Shown here: one piece after another, positions 1-10,390 of the stretch
How positions within the stretch are numbered: the first letter of the stretch is position 1
How the letters are laid out: every line of letters begins with the position of its first letter
Assembly (NCBI RefSeq): GCF_048128805.1
Contig: NC_135997.1
Coordinates: forward strand, 18,036,116 to 18,100,115
Reading direction: 5' to 3'
Origin: Centroberyx gerrardi
Lineage: Eukaryota; Chordata; Actinopteri; Beryciformes; Berycidae
DNA: 64,000 nucleotides
Program-made: the position numbers and the translations under genes
Notes under the pieces: model-generated
Told to the model about the DNA's origin: nothing
Seen by the model: the letters and a program-made list of their open reading frames with translations, nothing else
The model's database searches: none

Positions 1-512
1 ATCAGCCCCATACTAGCCACCTTACTGGTTTTCAGTCAATTTTATGATAGATTTAAAATTTTTATCAATTACTTTCAAGGCAATAAATGGCCTGGCTCCA
101 GCTTATATTTCAGAGTTGTTATCTCCTTATGTGCATAAAAGCAGTCATAGATCAGCGGGCAAAACTCTTTTGATTGTTCCAAAGGCCAGATTAAAGACTA
201 AAGGTGATCAAGGCTTTGCAATCAGGGTGATTCAACTTTGGAACAGTTTGTCTGAAGAAGTAAGTTCATGTAACACTCTATCTTCTTTTAAGAGCCAACT
301 GAAACTCACTTTTATCGACTTGCATTCAATTATCTTGTTTTATTTACCATTGTTTTGTTTCCTTTCAAATTGAGTGGACGTAATTTGTCCATATGTTTGT
401 TTTGCTGCTTCTTGCTACTTCCCTATATACTGTATGTGTATATGTGTGTTTGTTTTTATTCAATTAATGGTGAAGCACTTTGTACTTTGCATAAGAAAGT
501 ATTATTATTATT
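1..512 (+). mobile_element. LINE 3' fragment (L2/CR1/Rex-like ORF2 C-terminus plus 3' tail)
   Basis: Positions 44-373 are open and encode the C-terminal end typical of non-LTR retrotransposon ORF2 proteins: a run like INGLAPAYISELLSPY, then KARLKTKGDQGFA and IQLWNSLSEE, then a final FKSQLK block. The RT core is absent, so this is a 5'-truncated copy or one cut by the window edge. An A/T-rich tail with AGCACTTTGTACTTTGCATA and (ATT)n follows, ending near 512. The clade assignment is by general resemblance only. Confidence 0.65.
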
Positions 513-3190
513 TTGTTTCCAGTTAGCACCTGCATTCAAAAAAATCCATTAATGTTTACTCGTACTAAAAAGTGGCGGCAGGTTCAACTCTCTTTGGTGT
601 TGCTCAGTAGAAAGAACAAATCTTTCAATGATCTTGTTCATTTTGCTCAGGAAACTAATGTCCACCTTGGGCAGAGAAGACTTAACAATTGAAGGATTAT
701 TAATTTTGTGTACTGTACAGTGCAGGTGCCATAAAAATAAAATGGTCTATTTCAAATGTTATTATTACTAACTCAGTATAAGTAATGTAACGTTCAAGTT
801 TAAAAGGTAAATCATGCTTTAAATATATAATATATAATTATATACATTATATTACAATTATATCAACAGGCTGAACACCACATAGTGAGTTTATCTGTAC
901 ACAGCCAGTCCCTACCAGTCCTCCAGCTCTCCACAAACATCCTTACTCTTTTTTTCCTCAGCAACAGGACTAATGCGAGTCATTTTGGGACGAGTGGTCA
1001 AGCTTAATTTCATGCCCTGCTCTGAGACTATTGTGTTTACGGATTATAAAATATTCTAGGAGTTTTTCTAATGAACAATGATTAACAGGCTTGACATTTC
1101 TGTCAACTTGTGTCAATGTCATAACTTCACTTTTCCAAATGTCAAATGCTTTTGTAATTCATATTGAGGCTATGTTTTCTTGGACAATAATACTATTCCC
1201 ACTGCTACTACTACTACTAATAATAATATCAGTTAAATCAGTTAAAGTTACAAAGTGCTGTGAAATAAAAGGAAAGACCTCTAATAAGGGAAGGGGTACC
1301 ACAGCTTATTGAAACCACTCAGCAAATTTCAGAAACTATATTGGACTCCTAAGGAACAAATTAACAAAACTGCCATGGGTATAATAACAAGCTATCAGTT
1401 ATCAGTTTTCATATTTCCTCAAGCACGTTGTTCCAAAGCTTAGGGGTCCTGACTGCAAATGCTTATGATGAAAATGGCAGCAATCGAATAGCTCTTTGCT
1501 CAAGTAGTTACATACATAAGTATGGAATAAGAAGACAAGGTGTAATATGCCCATTGGACAGATTTGGTGAGTTGTGGTGCACATGAATATGCAGCAACTT
1601 AGCGTCTAAAATGGTCGAAGACATTTATTGCAGTGCATTCAACATGGCTTGTGACTGTGATGCTGTGGCAGTGTAGTGTTACAGCTGCATTAGTGGCTGC
1701 AGCACCAATTTGTAGTACAAGACAGGAATTGCACATTACAGTAATGTAAATTATTTAACCCACTTTCTTGATAAAGCAATGAATGATACGTTATAGGTTT
1801 AGTGTATGCAGTCCTTAATAATTATTGAGTTGAAGTGCAAATAAATTCACACAGCTGTCTTGAGGATTCCTCACTTTCTGTCTGAGGCAGATGTGGGAAA
1901 AGCACAAATACAGAAAGACCATTTCCTCTTAAATCCTCGAAATCACTGCCAGATCTAGCAAACAATGAGCGCATTTTTTTCAGTAAAGTTATGTTGCAAG
2001 ATGCTGACAGTAATGCTGAACACGTGATGAGCAGTACCAAGCTAATGCAATCCCAGCAAACCCCCTCCAGTTCCCCTTCTCTACTCAAATGCTGGGTCAG
2101 TGCCATTGTAATGAAGACACGCGCTCTATAGGTGCCTCCAAACAACAAAAATGCTGCAAAACTTGAAAGGGTACATGTATCAGACATTTTGCCAAAGGTA
2201 AACTGCTGCGGAGGATGTCTCAAAGAGAAAATGGAAACAAAACATTTCTCACCCTCTCAAATGTGTAGATATAGACTAGCATCTGCACATAACATAAATA
2301 AAGTGATTATGAATAAAGTTCAACAGAACTGTCCACTTGAAATCCTTATTTCATTCCAGAGTATGAAGGAATTCAGAGTTAACAAGACTGAAAGCCTTGA
2401 GCCCTTGTCTTCTGATGAGTCAAGGACATTCACTCTCTTCACCTACTTGAACCAATATTTTTAAAAGTAGCAGTCATGCATCGGTCAGACATTCTCAGGT
2501 ATATAACTTAAGGTTTGGTCTGTTTGGAAAAAATCCCCTAAACCAGTTCAGACTTAAAGTCAGCAAGTATTTAGCCCAGATTTACTATCAATGATGATAG
2601 ATAACACTTATTCTTCAAAAGTGAAACTAGACAAAACAGAACTGTGATCATGAAAGGACAGGCCATTGTCTCCAAGGATGAGGGATCGTAGATCATGTAG
2701 TGATGAGGATTATGCACCAGTCTGAGGACAAACTCTCTTGTACGGTATGTGATTGATGCCACGATGATACTGAGGTGTAAATATGTAACTTCATATTTTA
2801 TATTTAGCTAACACTCTGAAGCCCCAGACACATCAGGTGCGAAACAGATGCAGAGCGCCAATGCAAATGCAGCTTGCAGACGTGTAGCAATAGTTCTGGT
2901 GTTGAGTCTGTTTTCTCACACTTCAACGGGACACATGGCTGTTGATGGACACATCAGATGATGTGAGAATCAAACCTGTGACCTTCCACCAACTGTGTGA
3001 ATTATATAGTACCCCTACATTTGGTGGTTTTACAACCTGAATTCAAAATTAAACTAAATATTAAAGATTAAATTAAAATTAAAAAAATGTTTGTCACTGA
3101 TCTACACAAACCATGATCCATGATGTTGGTGGACCATGTTTTTTTTTTTTTATGTACAAATTTCTACAAATGTATTATTTCTACAAATGT
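513..3190. other. A/T-rich DNA without a recognised gene
   Basis: Apart from the LINE remnant near 1.4 kb, I see no conserved reading frame or structured RNA. The longest frames (1822-2223 minus, 2132-2464 plus) overlap each other, contain no recognisable domain and lack bordering splice sites that would join them to dusp22. This is most simply the 3' flank or a large intron of dusp22. Confidence 0.5.
1395..1475 (-). mobile_element. Short LINE ORF2 C-terminal remnant
   Basis: Read on the minus strand, this segment gives AFAVRTPKLWNNVLEE, which resembles the conserved 'F..R.P.LWN.LPEE' block near the C-terminus of L2/CR1/Rex-type ORF2. It is only about 80 bases long, with no longer frame around it. 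It is probably an old fragment. Confidence 0.35.
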
Positions 3191-3915
3191 TTACGGCAAT
3201 ATGTATTCAGTCCCTTTGCAGTGACATATTGAGTTAATTCTGTGGCCAATTCAATTGACTGGACATGGTTTAGAATGAACACCTATGTCTACATAAAGTC
3301 CCATGATGCACATCAGAGCAGAAACTCTGCCATTAAAACCAAGGAACTGCATGTAGAATTCAGAGGGTATAAAACAATTTGTGCTGGGGGTTTACAAGAG
3401 CACAGTGAGCTCCATCACTGGATTTGGAAAAAAATATGGTATCACCCAGACTGTTCCTAGAGTTGGTCAAACTGAGCAACCAGGCAAGAAAGACCTTGGT
3501 CAAGGGGGGAGACCAAGAACCTAAGGTCCACTCTGACAGAGTTCATTGGCTGTGATGGGAGATCTTCCCAAAAGGACAGTCAGTGCAGCACTTCACAAAT
3601 CTATGGCAGAGTGGCCAGAGGGAAGCCTCTCCTGAAAAAAAGCAGGGATGCAACAGCAGGTTTTTTTGGGGTCAATTACTGATTTTGTAACAGTGTGACT
3701 GGCCGATCACGATCTGATCACCGCATGAAATGATGCCTTTTACCTGAACATTCTGCTAACAACAGCTCATCATGCAAGTGCACAGCAAGCATAAACATTT
3801 CAATATAGCACTATGTGTATCAGATTGTTCTTATGGTTGCATGACATTTCTGGCCAAGCCAGAAAATAATTACTCTTAAAATGCTGTGTTCAGAAAAGAG
3901 CAAAATGAAATCACC

Positions 3916-4110
3916 AGGGCCTCGTTTCCCAAAAGCATCTTAAGGCTAAGACGATCGTAGTATCCATCTTACGAAGCCTCTTTATTTTGTGAGGTGTTTC
4001 CGAAAAGCATCTTAACTTAATGACTTTGATAAAGATCAAGATTAACTTGATCTTAGATAACGACTGCCTCTGACCAGTCCTAGAACGCTAAGCGCGTCTT
4101 GAGAAGGAAA
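3916..4110 (+). mobile_element. Putative Harbinger-like MITE end
   Basis: The segment begins GGGCCTCGTTTCCCAAAAGC and repeats AAAGCATCTTAA twice, a pattern I associate with PIF/Harbinger-type nonautonomous elements in fish. I could not find the matching inverted right end, so the boundary and class are tentative. Confidence 0.3.
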
Positions 4111-4627
4111 AAAAACACTCTCACCTGCAGGACTCAACTTTTTAACTTGTGAGTTTAAGGTTTATTAGGCTGTTTTTATATGATTTACTGTTATCTAATT
4201 TATTTTCATCTTATATACTTTATTTCTTTGTTAGGCCTATATTTTTCCCACTAATGATCTCTGTATAAAATGGATGGGTGTGGTGAAATAGAGTGGTGTG
4301 CTCCGGGAGAGGGGACCAAAAAAAAAAAGTCTTCTGGTGCTGAGGGCACCGTGAAAGAGGAGACAAAACACAAAATGGGTGGCGTCCGCGATTGCTGCAA
4401 CTGGAGTGGTGAGCTTTTGGAGAAGGGACAGGGAGGGGAAAAAATATTTTCAAAAGAACGTTCAATAATTTGCTGACATGCAGTGAAACCAGTCATGTAG
4501 GCTATTGTGTATCTGTTGTGGTGCTGTCGCCCGGACCGCAATGTTGTGCTAACGCCTGAACAGTGTGTTATTAAAATTGACAGCTGTCTTAATCAGAGAG
4601 CAAAAGCTATGACATGAATCATCACTC

Positions 4628-4656
<29 letters not shown>
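4628..4656. repeat. (CA)n microsatellite
   Basis: About 14 uninterrupted CA dinucleotides, followed by CCCACACC. Confidence 0.9.
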
Positions 4657-4658
<2 letters not shown>

Positions 4659-4919
4659 ACACCCTGCACATGACTCAGACCTGGACTTGAACCCTAGCCC
4701 CTCAGAGCCCCCCCCCCCTCATCCGCACTAATGACCGAACTCCTGATTAGACAGAATATATATGTAAGAATACACATTTATTATTATTATTATTTGCATT
4801 TTTGTCTCCATAGTCTCTATATTATATACATTACCTCTATTGTTTTATCTTAGTACCTCTTCTTTTTTATTATTTTATTGTACTTACTGTACTTGTTTTC
4901 CATGGTACTGTCTGCCAGT

Positions 4920-4985
4920 TGCTGCTGTGGCACCTGAATTTCCCCAAGGGGATTAATAAAGTGCTATCTTATCTATCTCATCTTA
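4920..4985 (+). mobile_element. LINE 3'-tail-like sequence
   Basis: It contains GAATTTCCCCAAGGGGATTA followed by ATAAAGTGCTATCTTATCTA. The small AATTTCCCC/GGGGATT hairpin and the simple-repeat tail are typical 3' ends of fish non-LTR elements. No coding part is attached. Confidence 0.4.
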
Positions 4986-5767
4986 TCCTAAATCTGCAGC
5001 TTGTTATTAATTTTTGCTCAAGGGCAAGTATCACGAGCAAAAGAAAAGATATACATACAAACAAGACATACTGTATGCCTATTGCATTAAATGAGATAAC
5101 AGTTGGCTGTAAGTTTTCTACAGGCGATTTAAATAATGTCTCTATGGCGATTCAAAGCATATATAATTGTTTCTGTTGTGTATTTAATTTTTGTTTAATC
5201 CATTATTATGAAACCAAGTCAACAAACACTTCAACACCTTTCATACTGACCTCACCTTGCCAAATTGCCATATGCTGAGGGACTCTCTCAGCAGGGACTG
5301 AGAGAGTCCCTGCTGCTGAAAAGCCAATACAAATAAATAATATAGGAGAAAATCTGTGGGATGACTTGAAGATAGCTGTTCACAGACACGCCCCATCGAA
5401 CTTGACCTTGCTTATGCAAATCTGCAAGAAGAGTGGGAGAAAATCCCACAATCCAGATATGTCGAGCTGATACAGACTGATACAGACCGATACCGACGTA
5501 TCAGAGAAGACTCAAAGCTGGAATTGCTGACAAAAGTGCTTCTACAAAGTTTCTCAGGGGATCAGTAAATTTGCAAACAATTCCAAAAGTATGTTTTATG
5601 TTGACAATTGTTTTTTATTTTTATTTTAATCCATTCTGAATTCAGGCTGCAACACCACAAAATGCAGAAAAAGTGAAGGGGGTTGAATGCTTTCTGAAGG
5701 TACTATATGTAGGAATTCATCGTGTGTTTGCGTGTGTGTGTGTGTGTGTGATCCGTCATGTGTGTAC

Positions 5768-8700
5768 CTCTGAGACTTGTGTCATCTGGTACTCCTGCAG
5801 CTGCTGCTGGAAGCCGTAGTTCGGGCCGACAAAGGAGCGAACCGCCTTGACAGCAGACAGACACTCCTCCCAGCTGTAGTGGGTGACAGTCATCAGGTAG
5901 GCCACCACCATGGTGGTGCTGCGGGACACACCTGCAAGGCTGCAGGGACACAAAGTACTGCTTGATCACGGTTTCACAGCAATCGGTTGTTTAATATCTC
6001 TGTCCCTCCAGATAGCTGAGGATTTGTACTGGTAATAGGTAAACTAGTGAACAGGTAGTGGATAACTCTTACAGGTATTAGATACAGTTGCATCTATTTT
6101 GTGTCTTGTGCTTTGTTTTGTTTCCTTGTGTTATTTTGTTTGCATGTATTACATCATTTTGTTACGTGATTGACTGTTGATTAGTTAGATCTATGCAGGG
6201 TTTGTTCTCTGTAAAGTCCTTTGAGAAATGCTTGATGAAGGGCTAACAGCTACTGAGAAGGGGATGGGTCCTGCTTTGGTCATGAAAACCTACCAGTGAA
6301 CCAGACAGGATCCACCATTTAGACGACACTCGTGGATGAAGCTGATGCACTCTTTAAAATGCTGTGACCTGGAAAAACACAACACAATGAGAACTTAGTG
6401 TGATGACGACTTAAGGGCTTCACCTTTAAACATATATATATGGCAGTACACCTTTTTTTCTGTGATATTTTATAGGTCATCGCTGGCTCAAATCTGGAAA
6501 CTATCTTTCTTGTTAAGGCAAGGCGGTACAAGTGTTATAAAAGCTATAAATAGATTTCAGGTTATACCTTATGGGATATGAGAAAGCACCGCATGAACTG
6601 AAACCCCTGTGTTGAGGCCCTCACTTAACATCACCCTGATCTATACAGTGCCTCTGCGGACTGCGTTGGTTTTGTCTGGTTTTAGTGATACTGTGCTGAC
6701 ACTGACTCTGCAGGTAGCTCTCAAATACAGTGGGAAGTCCCAGAGTGGAGAAAGTAGAAGTTTTGTTTTAAGCACAAAGGATGGCAAGGAGTAGTGTTTT
6801 TTCTACTACTCCAACTTGTCATGTGAAAAAATACAGACTGGTCTATTGTGCTCAAACAGAGAGTGTGTGGTAGACCAGAGCAGACAGCAGGGACAGACAA
6901 GGGAAGTAGCTGTCCCCATTTCTGTCGATCGGCAAAATTACAGCAGTTTTTAGCATTCATTCCAGTCTTCATAATAGATATTCAGCGAACAGCTGCACTC
7001 CTTTTAGTGGACCATTCATGTTTTCATGTCTCTACTCTACAATCCTAATAGTTAGGTTTTACATGTCAGACTATTCTCACAGATGCAAGCCCATATCACC
7101 AAAAGCACAACACAATTCCTATTTTACTAGAAAAATATTTAGCTGCTAATTAAAATAAAGAGATCACAGAAATGCTTAGACCTACGATGCGCCTCTGGGC
7201 AAAAACTAACAACAAAGCAGGTGAATCTAGACTTTTGCACAATGTAGTGCAACTGAACCCCCAAAATCCTAGTTAAGCACTGCCAGGAAACACTGGTGGT
7301 GTATTGCACAATAAAGAAGTGTATGGTTGATAGCACTGTCTCCTGAGGGGCAGAGGCTGGTTACTCAATAGCCTCAACAGACTGGGGCTAAAATAGATGG
7401 ACTGCCACTTTTCTTCTTTCCTTCTTCCTGAGATCCAAACTCCTCTTGAAAAGATGTCCCCTCAGCACTTTGTTCTGTCTTTCTAGCCCAGAGGTTTCCG
7501 GCTGTCTTGTTTAATATGCAGAAAATTATCTTGTGACAATGATTTGAGGTTTTTAACAGCTGAATCCAGAGAAAAATACTGAAACAAAAATAAACTGTTG
7601 AGTGATATTGCCACTGTGAATATGACTTTCTGCAAATACACCATACCCTGAAATTTTAAGCACTAAATTTACAGGGATATAATTACATCGATATAGATAA
7701 GTGATCAACACTCAAACAAAAAACTTGTAAGACCTGAAATTTTATTTTGGAAATGTTTGATGCAAGTGCGTTTTGCACCTTCATGGTGACTGCATACCAT
7801 AGATCAAAACCATAGCAGACTCATCATCAGTCTGTAATACTGCAACCGACCAGGAATGACAGATTTACAAGAATGTGTCAGTCCTAGTGATAAGGACAGC
7901 ATGGTGACACTGAATTATGCATAAAAACATTTGTAGGTTTTATTCTATTTAGAGTTGGATTGAAATAAGATTTTGCTCACCATTGTTCTTGTCAAAAACA
8001 TTAACGTGTTAGCAAAAGATCTAACATTTTTTAATAAATTTATATCAAATATTTCTACATTTTTATTAATTCAGAGGGTGCCGACGTCCGTGACCCAGGT
8101 ATCGATCCTATGATGACCTTGATGATGATATTGACGATGGAGACTAAGTTGGTGTTGATGTCCCACGCCAGATCTGGTTTCACCCAAGGTTCTTATCATG
8201 TTTATTTCTGTGTATTTTGTTTGTTTGTGTTTGTGTGTTATATCCACATATAATGTCTGTTTGCCCACTCTCGGCACCCATTTATTGCATGCCTGACCAT
8301 TCTTGGAAGGGGAATCCCTCTCTGTGAGATTTTTGTGGGAGTTTTTCCTTGTTTTCATTGGAGGTCTAACGTTATATAGTTTTTATTTATTGCTTCATAA
8401 CGTGGGTGTTAAGAATCCCTTTGAGACGGTAAATGGGATTAAGGGCTACACAAATAAATTTGACTTGACTTCCTATACTCCCAACCCCTGAAGTATGGAA
8501 ATAACAGATTTAAGGAGGCGAAATTGTTTCCAGACAGCTTCAAACAAAAGATGTAGAGCCCAAGTGAGAAAGATGGTCTCTGCTGTGGACCTTACGTCTG
8601 GGAGGGGCCAATAGACCTGGCCATAGGGCCCCCTAGCTGGCGGGGCGACAGTTGGCCTCACCGCTCCCGTCAGTCAGACCAGGGATTGTGACAGAGGGGG

Positions 8701-10330
8701 TTTATTAAAGCCCTGGGTGGTCGTGACCAACAGCCAGATGTCACAGTGAGGTTTCCTTCCTCTGCTGCCTTGAGGGAAGGACGCCCGATTGCGACAGGGT
8801 AGGTCAGACACCTCCAGCCCAACCCAATCAGCAACGTCCAACCGAACACCAAACCTCAAGTCTCATTAACTAGGGATGGGCATGAGTACTCGAGTACTCG
8901 ATTTGGACGTCAGTATTCGTTCAACGGTTCAACGTATAGAGTACTCACTTTTTTTTTTTTGCTTTGTAAAAAAAAACATATATGTATATAATAAATATAA
9001 ACGTAAATTGACCCTGTTCTATATTAAAAGTTTTCATTTTTTGGACGGGACTGCTAGCAAAAATGATAGATCTGCGCACGCATTGTTACAGGATCTAACG
9101 TTACAGGCAGAATGGCGACCAGGCATAAGAATGATGTTTGGAAGTATTTCGACAAAATAGACGAAATTAATGTGCAGTGCATGCTATGTAACGTTAAACT
9201 TGCGTATCATAGAACAACTACTTTGATGATTAACCATTTACGCATTAAGCACAAGGAGAAAACAGCGGAGACAGATAACAGGCAGTCTTGCATCACCTCA
9301 TTTGCTAGGAGTGTTAGCACACGCTGTTGTGATGCCACCAGGGCAGAGAAGATTAGCCAGCTCATCACGAAAATGGTGACTGGAGATATGCTCCCGTTAA
9401 GCTTTGTGGAAGGAGAAGGCTTCCGCGAGCTGATGGCGTTTGTTGAGCCGGAGTACAAGCTACCATGTTTTCCGCTGTTGGCCAATTTACATAAATGTGA
9501 AAGCATTAGATAGTAATAGATATTCTTACAGGCCTATAGCCTATGAAATTAACTGTTTAGCGTTAGCCAAACTTTGGTTCCGCTTGTGTGTTTCCAGTCG
9601 GACACGGACCCCTACCCGCATTTTCGCTTGGGTGTTAATTTCGGACCATATTCTTACGTTAGTTTTTTATTTTGCGAGTACTCGAGTACTCTATAATGAT
9701 TTAATGTGAGTACTCGAATATTGAAATTACTTAAAATGCCCATCCCTATCATTAACCTGCATCTGACCCCGCTCTGTTCTCTTCTCTCCAACCTGTAGAG
9801 CTCCTCTAGCCTCAACACAACTTCTACAAGTGCAGAGCTCCAACAGCATTAACTCCCCTACTCTTTGGCATTCCTTGTGCTGAAACTTCTCACTTGTACT
9901 CACATCAGCTGTTCACTTATCGCCTACCAGCAGACATGACATCATTAGGACCAGATCATAAAAGTGTACTTGCACATTAATTCTGTGTTTGCTTCCAGTC
10001 ATACAGTAGCCCAATTCATTATTCATTCATGCTGGTAATGGTGGATCAGCCCAGCTGTGATGCCTGTGGCAAGTACCGGGGAATTTAGATAAGGAGTTTA
10101 GAAGAACAACATCATCCAGTCTTATTAACAGGTACCAGGGCAGGGGAACTACTGGAGCTAGTGCTGCATGAGGCCAAAGGACATACAGAGAAATCAATAC
10201 AAATGTTATGACTAATGCCTTATGTTAGAGACTGCTCCAAGGGTGGAGGGACAGCTCATGCCTCTTTCAACATTAAGTCTGACTCCTGATGAACAATGAC
10301 GCATTGTACATTCTCTCTCTCACACATTCA

Positions 10331-10390
<60 letters not shown>

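Larger units (their letters stand above)
3190..5707 (+). mobile_element. Degenerate Tc1/mariner-like relic, split by later insertions
   Basis: Two separated blocks look like the two halves of one old element. The left block (about 3190-3660) includes frames reading LHKSMAEWPEGSLS and a GQTEQPGKKDLGQGGRP stretch. The right block (about 5340-5705) reads ENLWDDLK at 5348-5371, followed by HRHAPSNLT and, in another frame, EWEKIPQSRY. These match the end of Tc1 transposases. The frames are broken repeatedly. The outer ends (CAATATGTATTCAGTCCC; on the right, complement of GGGTTGAATGCTTTCTG) are loosely related inverted ends. Between them lie a Harbinger-like end, a CA tract and a LINE tail. Confidence 0.5.

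Noticed and set aside
1822-2464. Overlapping frames of 133 and 110 codons on opposite strands
   Set aside because: No recognisable domain, no splice logic, and they overlap each other. They are chance frames in repeat-rich DNA.
4240-4560. Overlapping frames of 68-96 codons near the Harbinger-like end
   Set aside because: They could be a remnant of a Harbinger accessory protein, but I could not see a Myb-like domain, so no gene is called.
5275-5320. Hairpin-like GGACTCTCTCAG / CTGAGAGAGTCC sequence
   Set aside because: Short, and within the Tc1-relic region; it resembles a duplicated fragment, with no sign of a functional RNA.
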